From Diogma glabrata (taxonomy: Eukaryota; Arthropoda; Insecta; Diptera; Cylindrotomidae): DNA of 64,000 nucleotides. This document shows, piece by piece, positions 35,001 to 45,235 of this stretch. Below the pieces are notes generated by a model that made no database searches, was not told where the DNA came from, and was given only the letters and a program-made list of their open reading frames with translations. A program made the position numbers and the translations under genes. Where the stretch lies: positions 72,909,113 through 72,973,112 of the forward strand of contig OY856187.1 in the NCBI GenBank assembly GCA_963693315.1, written 5' to 3'. Within the stretch, counting starts at the first letter, position 1. Every line of letters starts with the position of its first letter.

Positions 35001-37861
35001 TAATTCATAATTCATAATTCATAATTCATAATTCATAATTCATAATTCATAATTCATAATTCATAATTCATAATTCATAATTCATAATTCATAATTCATA
35101 ATTCATAATTCATAATTCATAATTCATAATTCATAATTCATAATTCATAATTCATAATTCATAATTCATAATTCATAATTCATAATTCATAATTCATAAT
35201 TCATAATTCATAATTCATAATTCATAATTCATAATTCATAATTCATAATTCATAATTCATAATTCATAATTCATAATTCATAATTCATAATTCATAATTC
35301 ATAATTCATAATTCATAATTCATAATTCATAATTCATAATTCATAATTCATAATTTATAATTCATAATTCATAATTCATAATTCATAATTCATAATTCAT
35401 AATTCATAATTCATAATTCATAATTCATAATTCATAATTCATAATTCGTAATTCATAATTCATAATTCATAATTCATAATACATAATTCATAATTCATAA
35501 ATCATAAATCATAATTATAATTCATAATTCATAATTCATAATCATAATTCATAATTCATAATTTCATAATTCATAATTCATAATTCATAATTCATAATTC
35601 ATAATTCATAATTCATAATTCATAATTCATAATTCATAATTCATAATTCATAATTCATCATAATTCATAATTCATAATTCATAATTCATAATTCATAATT
35701 CATAATTCATAATTCATAATTCATAATTCATAATTCCAAATCATAATTCATAATTCATAATTCATAATTCATAATTCATAATTCATAATTCATAATTCAT
35801 AATTCATAAATTCATAATTCATAATTCATAATTCATAATTCATAATTCATAATTCATAATTCATAATTCATAATTCATAATTCATAATTCATAATTCATA
35901 ATTCATAATCATAATTCATAATTCATAATTCATAATTCATAATTCATAATCATAATTCATAATTCATAATTCATAATTCATAATTCATATTCATAATTCA
36001 TAATTCATAATTCATAATTCATAATTCATAATTCATAATTCATAATTCATAATTCATAATTCATAATTCATAATTCAAATTCATAATTCATAATTCATAA
36101 TTCATAATTCATAATTCATAATTCATAATTCATAATTCATAATTCATAATTCAAATTCATAATTCATATTCATAATTCATAATTCATAATTCATAATTCA
36201 TAATTCATAATTCATAATTCATAATTCATAATTCATAATTCATAATTCATAATTCATAATTCATAATTCATAATTCATAATTCATAATTCATAATTCATA
36301 ATTCATAATTCATAATTCATAATTCATAATTCATAATTCATAATTCATAATTCATAATTCATAATTCATAATTCATAATTCATAATTCATAATTCATAAT
36401 TCATAATTCATAATTCATAATTCATAATTCATAAATTCATAATTCATAATTCATAAATTCATAATTCATAATTCATAATTCATAATTCATAATTCATAAT
36501 TCATAATTCATAATTCATAATTCATAATTCATAATTCATAATTCATAATTCATAATTCATAATTCATAATTCATAATTCATAATTCATAATTCATAATTC
36601 ATAATTCATAATTCATAATTCATAATTCATAATTCATAATTCATAATTCATAATTCATAATTCATAATTCATAATTCATAATTCATAATTCATAATTCAT
36701 AATTCATAATTCATAATTCATAATTCATAATTCATAATTCATAATTCATAATTCATAATTCATAATTCATAATTCATAATTCATAATTCATAATTCATAA
36801 TTCATAATTCATAATTCATAATTCATAATTCATAATTCATAATTCATAATTCATAATTCATAATTCATAATTCATAATTCATAATTCATAATTCATAATT
36901 CATAATTCATAATTCATAATTCATAATTCATAATTCATAATTCATAATTCATAATTCATAATTCATAATTCATAATTCATAATTCATAATTCATAATTCA
37001 TAATTCATAATTCATAATTCATAATTCATAATTCATAATTCATAATTCATAATTCATAATTCATAATTCATAATTCATAATTCATAATTCATAATTCATA
37101 ATTCATAATTCATAATTCATAATTCATAATTCATAATTCATAATTCATAATTCATAATTCATAATTCATAATTCATAATTCATAATTCATAATTCATAAT
37201 TCATAATTCATAATTCATAATTCATAATTCATATTCATAATTCATAATTCATTATTCATAATTCATAATTCATAATCATATTCATAATTCATAATTCATA
37301 ATTCATAATTCATAATTCATAATTCATAATTCATAATTCATAATTCATAATTCATAATTCATAATTCATAATTCATAATTCATAATTCATAATTCATAAT
37401 TCATAATTCATAATTCATAATTCATAATTCATAATTCATAATTCATAATTCATAATTCATAATTCATAATTCATAATTCATAATTCATAATTCATAATTC
37501 ATAATTCATATTCATAATTCATAATTCATAATTCATAATTCATAATTCATAATTCATAATTCATAATTCATAATTCATAATTCATAATTCATAATTCATA
37601 ATTCATAATTCATAATTCATAATTCATAATTCATAATTCATAATTCATAATTCATAATTCATAATTCATAATTCATAATTCATAATTCATAATTCATAAT
37701 TCATAATTCATAATTCATAATTCATAATTCATAATTCATAATTCATAATTCATAATTCATAATTCATAATTCACAGTTCATAATCTGTAATTAGTGATTC
37801 ATAATCCATAATTCATAGTTCATAATCCGTAATTAATGATTTATTATTCACAATTCATAAT
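29096..37861. repeat. Giant heptanucleotide satellite (TTCATAA)n, ~8.6 kb
   Basis: After an irregular lead-in (29096-29220), the unit TTCATAA repeats with very high fidelity to about 37775, then decays into variants to 37861. This is roughly 1,200 copies. Because 7 is not a multiple of 3, every frame of both strands meets a stop within 21 bases, so it cannot code. Variant units are clustered: TGCATAA at 31937-32026, TTTATAA at 32965-33015, and point variants near 31454, 31727 and 32581-32605. One-base indels are concentrated in the last 40 percent (34832, 35490-36450, 37232-37285, 37508). It does not resemble the insect telomere motif TTAGG. Confidence 0.98.
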
Positions 37862-40283
37862 AGAGATAACCAAGGATCGGTGAAAGTCGGTATATGTCTG
37901 ACATTATTTCACATTACCGCTAGATGTGGACAAGTCTAGTTGTGAGATAATAGTCAATATGTTTTACTAGCGAATAAAGTTCTACAGTGAAGAAAAATAT
38001 TTCAAGAACTAGGATAAAGTCTCAATCAGAACTTTAAGTAGCAGACCAAATTGTGATTTCTTGAAAATATTCGTTTTGAAATATATTCTTTTATCGTTCA
38101 TTCTGAAATACCAGATTGGAAGTGTTCAGCATTTTCACAGTAAATTTTTCTTAAACTCCAGGACGTGAGATAAATGATGAAAAACATGCCGAAAAGATTC
38201 AGTCGACTAGTATGTAATAGCTTGGATGAAACATTATACGGTTTTTAACAAGCCCTGCCAACGAGAGTAATTTGACTCGCATTTCCATTTAAGTATTTCC
38301 GTTTTGGGTGACTTCTACATAGAATTCCTAATTCAATCAATTAATATGTTTTTACAATTTTAATTACTTGTTAATTGAAAATCGACAATGTACCTTTTTT
38401 TCGCTCATAAATTTTGTGAACACAAAATATAATAGAACAAATAGCTTTGTTTTAAATTAACTAAATAAAATAGTAATAAAATTGATACAAAATTACTTTA
38501 ACCAAGTTCTAGATTAACCCTTTTTTTGTGTGTTGATCATTTTCTGAAACTATAAAATTTTCTAATCAACATAACAAGGGAAAATCGAATCATAAAATTT
38601 TATTTTATTTGTTTGTGAAATTGACAACGTTTCCAATTTTGTTTTTCTTTTATATACTTTATTGGTGATTCTTTTTAACATCTATACATCTATTTTCCTA
38701 TCACTTTATTCACTCACTCTATTCATCCGTATTTGAATTTTCCTATTTTTACTTTATTTCGTTTTGTTTTTTATTTTTAGGTGGCAATCGTTGTACAGTT
38801 CATCAATTTAAATGAAATCTTGTTTTACTTCCAATTCTTTTTTATAGTTCTGTTGCTCAATTCATCTCAATAAGTTTTTACCACAAACTGTAACACTAAA
38901 AAAAATTAAATTTAAACATAAAAAATTGATAACTGTAAAAAATCAAAAGAAAATTTTCTAATAAAATGAAATTAAATTTTCTATCATAAAATTTAATGGA
39001 TGATTGTTCGGTTTTCAGATTCAGCATTTTCACTTCTTTCAGGGTTTGTCTTATTTTTTGTTGTCCAAAAGTATGAGTTTATAAAGTTGTTTATGATTTT
39101 GATTGATTAATTGTTGATGTTGATTGATGACATGAACGTTATTGGAGATAAAAAGTTAAAAAGTTGTGAAAAAGTTTCGTGATTGAACAATTTTCGAGTC
39201 AATTGATGTTAAATAAGTGGTAGGAAAAAAGTTTGTTTTCAACTGTTGGACGTTTTTGAGATACGTAAATCATGGTTGAATTTTATGTTTTTAAGTTTTA
39301 TGAATGATGGAACTTTAAAATGAATAAAGTTTAAATGACGGTAATCTGTTTTCTTACTTTTAAATTTTGAAGCTGTGACGTTCGCTGTGATCAATATGTA
39401 AATTAAAGTAATTTTTTTTACTGTTTATCTAGTTTATAAGGTTTCATTAATCCTGCAAGATTCATCCTCTATCATAATTTTATTTTACTCAATGCTGATT
39501 TTGTTTGTAAACTATTGATGAGAAAATGAAAATATTATAAGAGTGGCAAAAAAATGAAGTAGAAAAAACAGTACACAGACTGCAAAAGATTTTTGCTTTT
39601 GTACAACAAGAAATCATAAAGAATCCATTTAACGACTGCTCGAAATATCAATGGTCCTTTCCACTCTCGTATGCAGTAAAACGCATCTCTTTTTCGTTTC
39701 TTACTTCTTTGCCTATAAACTAGATTCAAATCTGGTAGATCCAAGTTTATAGAAGATTTTTGGGCAAAGAGGCGCAAAAGAAGAAGTGATGTGTTGCACT
39801 TCATACAAGTGTAGAGCTAATCGCTTCAGTTTTTATTCATTGCATTGGCACGCCATATTGATTATTAATAATTTGTAGTGTCAGTTCTCCATTAAAAAAT
39901 AATCATTACCACGCATTATTTTGGTTAACATAAAAAAATTTCATGTAATTTTATACATTTTCAAAATCATAATTGTTGTACGTATATTAATATATCTCAA
40001 CAAATTGAAATCATTAAAAAAGCTTAAAAGTCACAAATAAAGTTTTAAAGAATAATAAATGATAATGTCGCATTGAACTGAAGTTTTTGTCGCATGAACA
40101 AAGAAAATTAAAATAGCATAACTACAAATAGAGAAATATTTTGGCTCACCAGTGATCATAATAGTTATTATAATAAGATAATTTGTTCTATAACATGCAA
40201 GTATTTATTCTTTTAAATCAAACAATTGACCTTGGCCAGAGAGCTCAACTGAAATCAACTATCGGCGAATAAATAGATACATA
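37862..40283. other. AT-rich stretch without supported gene
   Basis: An 89-codon minus frame at 39535-39804 has no recognisable domain. The rest is simple AT-rich DNA. Confidence 0.45.
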
Positions 40284-40508
40284 CAGTGAACGGCAAAAAA
40301 AAGTAAACAAAGTCTAACGAATAAGAAAACTCTTCTTAAAATATTTTCTTCTTTTATAATGCATCAAAATTTTATCAATCATGATTAATCATGATAAAAC
40401 CAATCAATAAATACTATTTATTTGCATTTAAACATGCAAATGGGTATTTCAATTTGTTTCTTTATGTTGTGTAGACCAAATACGGGTGGACAAAAAAAAG
40501 TAAACAAA
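40284..40508 (+). repeat. Left IR/DR of the Tc1 element
   Basis: The outer direct repeat is at 40284-40312 and the inner at about 40482-40508, both containing ACAAAAAAAAGTAAACAAA-like cores. In this family the two are transposase binding sites. Confidence 0.8.
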
Positions 40509-40646
40509 ATTATCTTCTATTTTTCAAATAATTATAAGTAATTTATAATAATTCTTTTAACTAAATTCTATATTTAATTGTTCATGTGAGGTAAGAATGA
40601 TATATTAAATATAAATTTTTCGTGATGATATATGTTGTTTTCTTGA

Positions 40647-41668
40647 ATGGCAGCTAACATGGGTCAGAAATCTGTAGAAATTCGAAATCTAATTGTTGGA
40701 GACGTAGAGAGCGGTGACAAATACAGAGACATATCATTAAAATATAAAATATCTATTAGTGGTATACACAAAATTATAATTTATATAAAAATTAAAAAAT
40801 CATGGTTCTGTCGCTCGCAGATCAGGAAGTGGCCGAAAAAAAAATCACCACAGATAAAGATGATCGTGGTATTTATCGATTTATTCGATCTAATCCGGTC
40901 AAAAGTGTGCGAGAACTTAAAGAAGAACTTGATCTAAATATATAAGATCGAACCATCCGTCGTTGAATAACTGAAAGAGGTATTAAGAGCTTTCTAAACA
41001 CGAAGAAACCGTTTCTCGGAAAACAAAATGTAAAGAAACGTTTGGAATTTGCAAAGAAGTATGTGAATGAGCCACTTCCGTTCTGGAAAAAAATCATTTG
41101 GACTGACGAAAGCAAATTCGAGTTAAAAAACACAAAACGGCGACAACGTGTTTAGTGTAAAAATTCTGAAAGGCTACAATTTAAACATACACAAGGAACA
41201 GTAAAACATGGTGGTGGTTCACTCATGGTGTGGAGGGTGTTTTTCTTGGAAAGGTGTGGGTAGAATAGTTAGAATAGATGGGAAGATGACTGAGAGTCTT
41301 ATGTTAATCTACTGCAAGATAATTTATGGCCTTCAGTGGAAAAAATGAGACTAACAACATATGTTTTTCAACAGGACAATGATCCTAAGCACACTTCAAG
41401 ACCCGCTAAAGAATATTTCTTGAAGAAAAAAATTAATATGCTCGATTGGCCGCCACAGTCACCAGATTCAAACACGATTGAGCATCTTTGGACTCAATTT
41501 GGTTTAAAAATCGCTCTTTCTTCTCGAACGAATCTCTCATCATTTTGGAATGGCATAGAAGTAGCTTGGGATGAGATTAAAGAGGAATATTTAAAAGCTC
41601 TAGTTGAAAGTATACCCAGAAGGTTGGTGGCAGTTATTCAAAACAAGGGAGGGCACACAAAGTATTAA
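40647..41668 (+). pseudogene. Tc1-type DD34E transposase, multiply broken
   Basis: Expected to cut and paste the element at TA sites. The ATG at 40647 opens MAANMGQKSVEIRNLIVGD, the paired-like helix-turn-helix start. The frame shifts near 40785 and stops follow at about 40943-40968 and in the 41150-41310 region. The catalytic triad is still visible in pieces: WTDESKFEL for the first D, FQQDNDPKHTS for the second, and PQSPDSNTIEHLW for the E, with 34 residues between the second D and E. The last 110 codons (41336-41668) are one open frame ending GGHTKY. About 340 residues intact would be normal. It lies wholly between the IR/DR ends. Confidence 0.92.
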
Positions 41669-41694
41669 TTTTAAATTTTTATTTATTTATAAAA

Positions 41695-41920
41695 TTTTTG
41701 TTTACTTTTTTTTGTCAAAGGCTGATTTAAAACCAAACATTGAATTAAAAAAATATTTAAAATAAAAATGATTTAAATGAACATAAATATTGTCATTTTA
41801 TTAACAAATAAATACTTGTTAGGTTTTGACTCTGGTTTTTAAATTTTTAAATTAATCGAAACATTTAGAGATGATAGTGCAGGATTGTCAGGTTTGTTTA
41901 CTTTTTTTTGCCGTCTACTG
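41695..41920 (-). repeat. Right IR/DR of the Tc1 element
   Basis: The inner repeat (about 41695-41716) and outer repeat (41891-41920) mirror the left end in inverted orientation. Confidence 0.8.
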
Positions 41921-41922
41921 TA

Positions 41923-42152
41923 TATATAGAATAAATATACATAGAAAATCATGAGGTCTACTCAACAAGACCACACATCATCAAGTGTCATCGCCGGACA
42001 ACTCTACACAGGATTCATCCTCCGGACAATGCCACTCGCAGCAATCCAAGCAAGGTCTATGCTAATGTACGACAACATGCAAAAACATCGTTGAATTTAA
42101 AAAAGAAATCGATTATGAGAGAAATAAAATCAATAAAAATTATCCCATACAG
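41923..42152. other. Spacer between the Tc1 and Jockey elements
   Basis: GC-richer than its surroundings and open in more than one plus frame (a 47-codon ATG frame from about 41951). No domain is recognised. It may be a fragment of the older sequence that received both elements. Confidence 0.35.
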
Positions 42153-42166
42153 AATATCTATAATAG
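42153..42166. repeat. 5' target-site duplication of the Jockey element
   Basis: AATATCTATAATAG here is repeated just after the poly(A) tail at 47958-47971, a 14-bp duplication (the first two A could belong to the tail). Confidence 0.85.
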
Positions 42167-42205
42167 CATTCAATTTTTGGTCTCGTATGAGGTCTGACGT
42201 TAATA
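42167..42205 (+). promoter_or_regulatory. Internal RNA polymerase II promoter-like start of the Jockey element
   Basis: The first bases, CATTCAATTTTTGGTCTCGT, begin the element right after the target duplication. A TGACGTT word sits at +29 to +35, close to a downstream promoter element. Jockey-clade elements use such internal promoters, so their start site is the element's first base. Function is inferred. Confidence 0.5.
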
Positions 42206-42306
42206 ACTTTAGTGACAATTTAGCAATTAATTTTGTAATTTTTAAATTTATTTAAGTTTTGTTTGTGTAATACTTAATTGCACATATCTAAATTAAAAAA
42301 GAAAAC

Positions 42307-43527
42307 GTGTTGAATAACTTAAACTATAAAAGGGTGGCCCCGAATGGGCCGCCTATAAGTGATAGTGAGTCTACAAAAAAAGCTCCCAAAATATTTAAAA
42401 CAATGGCTAGCAATAGTTCCAGTAATACAATTCATACGGAAAACAGTTTTTCACAGCTAACAATCGATAAAAATTTAAACAGCATTAATATCGAAGATAG
42501 TATACAGCTAAATCAAAATAAAACAGTGACGAAACAAAATAAAGTACCACCGTTAACAATAAGTAACAGAACAATCAATGAAATAAAAGCTATTTTATCA
42601 AAACAAAATATTACAAAATATACAACCAAATTAATATCCATTGGTGTGAAGGTATTCTGTAATGATATTGAGTCGTATAACAACTTAAAAGATTTTCTAA
42701 AATCAACTGATGTACGCTATTTTAGTCATGCTACGGAAGAAATGAAACCATATAAAATAATTATTAAAGGTTATCCAAATATTGAAATAAGTGAGTTAAA
42801 AAGCGATTTACAAAATGAAGGTATTCCACTACCATATGAAATCAAAAAAATTAAAATTAAACAATCTAATACAAATTATTATACAAACTATATCCTTTAC
42901 TATAAATCAAAAACTATAAACATAAATGAATTAAAAAAATACAAGTCAATAAATCATGTTATCGTATCGTGGGATATATTTACACAAAACCGACGAGGCC
43001 CAACGCAATGCAGGAAATGTCAAATGTATGGTCATGGCAGCAGTCACTGCAACATGGAAACTAAATGTATGCTGTGTGGTGAATCACATGAAACTAGTTC
43101 ATGTCATCTCCTTGAAATTGATCAAGAAAAAAGGAATTACAAATGTGCTAATTGTGGGGCTCATCATGCTTCAAATAGTGCTGAATGTATCAGCAGAAGT
43201 TCTTATATAAAACTCAAACAAAACGTTCAACATAGATCAGAATCCAATAGGCGCAATCCAACCTTTTCAATTATCAATCAACCAAACAACTTTCCAGAGT
43301 TACCAAATAAGCATAGTGGTGAGACAAGAAAGCGTTTCTTTTCTAATTTTCAGCCCGTTTTTAATACAAAGACAGCGATACCAAATAATAATCTCTTTAC
43401 AACTGAGGAGCTAATGAAAATTATTCCAGACATCTTATCATCTGTGGCAACTTGCAATACTGCAGAAGATCAACTACGTGTAATTGTTCAAATGTCATTT
43501 AAATATTTATATGGAAGAAGTAAATAA
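42307..43527 (+). CDS. Jockey ORF1 gag-like nucleic-acid-binding protein
   Basis: An RNA-binding, nucleic-acid chaperone protein that packages the retrotransposon RNA. The open frame can be read from a GTG at 42307. The first ATG is at 42403 (MASNSS), but residues before it (VAPNGPPISDSE) look like a normal ORF1 amino terminus, so an original upstream ATG may have mutated. A serine/asparagine-rich leader is followed by a domain around residues 150-225 that fits PRE_C2HC. Three zinc knuckles come next: CRKCQMYGHGSSHC (235-248), CMLCGESHETSSC and CANCGAHHASNSAEC (about 280-294). The length of about 400 residues is usual. It overlaps ORF2 by 17 nt if ORF2 starts at the ATG 43511. The frame is intact. 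Confidence 0.88.
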   Translation: MLNNLNYKRVAPNGPPISDSESTKKAPKIFKTMASNSSSNTIHTENSFSQLTIDKNLNSINIEDSIQLNQNKTVTKQNKVPPLTISNRTINEIKAILSKQNITKYTTKLISIGVKVFCNDIESYNNLKDFLKSTDVRYFSHATEEMKPYKIIIKGYPNIEISELKSDLQNEGIPLPYEIKKIKIKQSNTNYYTNYILYYKSKTININELKKYKSINHVIVSWDIFTQNRRGPTQCRKCQMYGHGSSHCNMETKCMLCGESHETSSCHLLEIDQEKRNYKCANCGAHHASNSAECISRSSYIKLKQNVQHRSESNRRNPTFSIINQPNNFPELPNKHSGETRKRFFSNFQPVFNTKTAIPNNNLFTTEELMKIIPDILSSVATCNTAEDQLRVIVQMSFKYLYGRSK

Positions 43528-43805
43528 TTTCAACGAATCACTCCAGTTAAGTAGTTCTACTATTGCAATGAACAGTAACTCTCTAAAAATAGGTTACTGG
43601 AATGCTAAAAGTATTTGTAACAAAATTAATGAATTGTTTTATTTTTTAGATTCAAATAACTTGGATATTTTCTTGGTGAATGAGACTTGGCTCAAACCTA
43701 ATATTAAAATTCCTGGTAATAATTCATACATATGTTATAGAAATGACAGGATTCTACAGCCTGGCGGTGGGGTACTGATAATTATAAAACGTAGCATTAA
43801 ACATT
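43511..43805 (+). pseudogene. Jockey ORF2, 5' part (endonuclease domain start)
   Basis: This is the start of the apurinic-like endonuclease that nicks the target site. From the ATG at 43511 the frame gives MNSNSLKIGYWNAKSICNKI, then DIFLVNETWLKP, carrying the catalytic Glu motif, then PGGGVLIIIKRSIKH. The frame then runs into the 43806-45235 insertion and stops at 43810. The missing continuation (SLLPSFNTSVIESIG) resumes at 45236 in register, so the insertion alone splits the gene here. Confidence 0.9.
43802..43805. repeat. CATT target duplication, left copy
   Basis: CATT here and at 45236-45239 flank the LTR-like insertion. Removing one copy with the insert restores the reading register K-H-S-L-L. 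Confidence 0.8.
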
Positions 43806-45235
43806 TATAACCTTGGACTTTTATCACTTTGTTTCTGTTCAATATACTGTTAAATCTATACAAATCACAAGCACATCTGATATTTCATCGTTTTTATAGT
43901 AGGAAAAAAAAATAAAAGTTAAAGCAAAGGAGATCACTCCCGCCATCCGGATTGTCCCTACACGGATCTTAAATTTTGGGAATCTCTTATTATTCTTCTA
44001 ACTTTATCTTGACATTCCAAAGGAAAGAAAAAATACTTAAACAAAAATTAACATATCTTGAATTTAAAATACCTTGAATTAAAAAACTGTTGATTGGTGA
44101 ACACTTCCAGTATGATCCTTCTTTCGGTTGATTCAAGCTCGCCTTACAAACTGTTTATTCAACTTTGACAGAATGAAAAAATCTATACGTATAGCTACTA
44201 GAAGACACTGTATACCAGGATATCAATTTGTATTTATTTTATTTTGTATATGATGTGTAATTCACTCTCATTTTTCTTTTTAGTTAAATTTGATTTATAA
44301 GTTTTATATTGAAAAATACACATGTATTAGATTTGTTATCATACAAATATTTCTGGATCACACCAAAAATTACTGTAACTATTTTTTTTTCTTCAATATT
44401 TTATATTTTGTACAATTCTCACACAAAAATTGCTTCATGAAATCACTCAACACAAAATAATTGGTTTTAGCATATTTATTCCTCGATTCAGAAACCATAA
44501 GATTCACTCTAATACAATCTTCATTAAAACAGTATAAAATTTTTGTTTTTATTTGATTTAATTTTACTTAAAATTCAAATAGTGATCTTTCCCGTTCAAA
44601 GTTAAACATGAATTGACTTTTTAAAAAATCGAATTTTTCTAATTAGACAAGAATGTGCTTTTAATGATTTTTCGTATTTCTTTTTTTTTTGATTTTTTTC
44701 TTACGACACAAACATATATATATTTCTCTTCGTTTTAAATTTTGTTCCAAATTTGTTTTAAACAACACAGAACATATAAAATTTTTTCCTAAATTGACAC
44801 TAGCTGAACGAAAACACTTAAAACCAATTTAAATAATTGAACTATTTATAAAAAAATTTACTCTAATTAAAATTTGACTACTTAAATTTAACTTAATTTT
44901 AAGAAAAGATGCATGAATGCAAAATTTTCAACTTTTAATTTTGACATCCATGAGAAGAGTGATCTTATGATTTCCATTTTCCAATCAATAAAATCAAATC
45001 GTGTAAATCCAAAGATTCAACAAAAATTAGCAACGACATCTGTTTGTTAGAATTGGAAATAAAATTGAGTACGTTCGTTTGTTTTTTATAGTATATTCGA
45101 AATTTAACTAAGTATTAGAAAATTTTAAAATTATTATTAATGTAAAAGTGAACTGAAACTAATGAAATAAATTTTATTAGAAAAAGGAGATGAATTGGTT
45201 TTATTGTTGTTTAGGCGAATATAGCGGACGTTACA
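43806..45235 (-). mobile_element. Probable solo LTR (Ty3/gypsy type) inside the Jockey ORF2
   Basis: A 1430-bp insert with a 4-bp duplication (CATT). On minus it starts TGTAACGTCCGCTATATTCG and ends CCAAGGTTATA. TGTAAC and the complement of the end, TATAAC, are short inverted termini, as expected of TG...CA LTR ends with one mutated base (TA instead of CA). There is no gene, no second LTR and no foldback structure. A 4-bp duplication and a TGT start fit a solo LTR left after recombination of a gypsy-like retrotransposon. A non-autonomous DNA element with very short ends is the alternative. Confidence 0.65.

Larger units (their letters stand above)
40284..41920 (+). mobile_element. Tc1-family transposon with IR/DR ends, 1637 bp
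   Basis: The ends CAGTGAACGGCAAAAAAAAG (40284) and CAGTAGACGGCAAAAAAAAG (complement of the right end at 41920) are inverted repeats flanked by TA on both sides (40282-40283 and 41921-41922). A second copy of the AAAAAAAAGTAAACAAA core lies inside each end (about 40482-40508 and 41695-41716), giving the inverted-repeat/direct-repeat layout of Minos- and Sleeping Beauty-like Tc1 elements. The transposase between is broken. Confidence 0.93.

Noticed and set aside
29096..37861. Telomeric array or CRISPR
   Set aside because: The unit TTCATAA is unlike TTAGG-type telomeres and lies mid-contig with complex DNA on both sides. There are no spacers between the repeats, so it is not a CRISPR.
42956..43210. 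84-codon plus frame
   Set aside because: It is an out-of-frame shadow of the zinc-knuckle region of Jockey ORF1.
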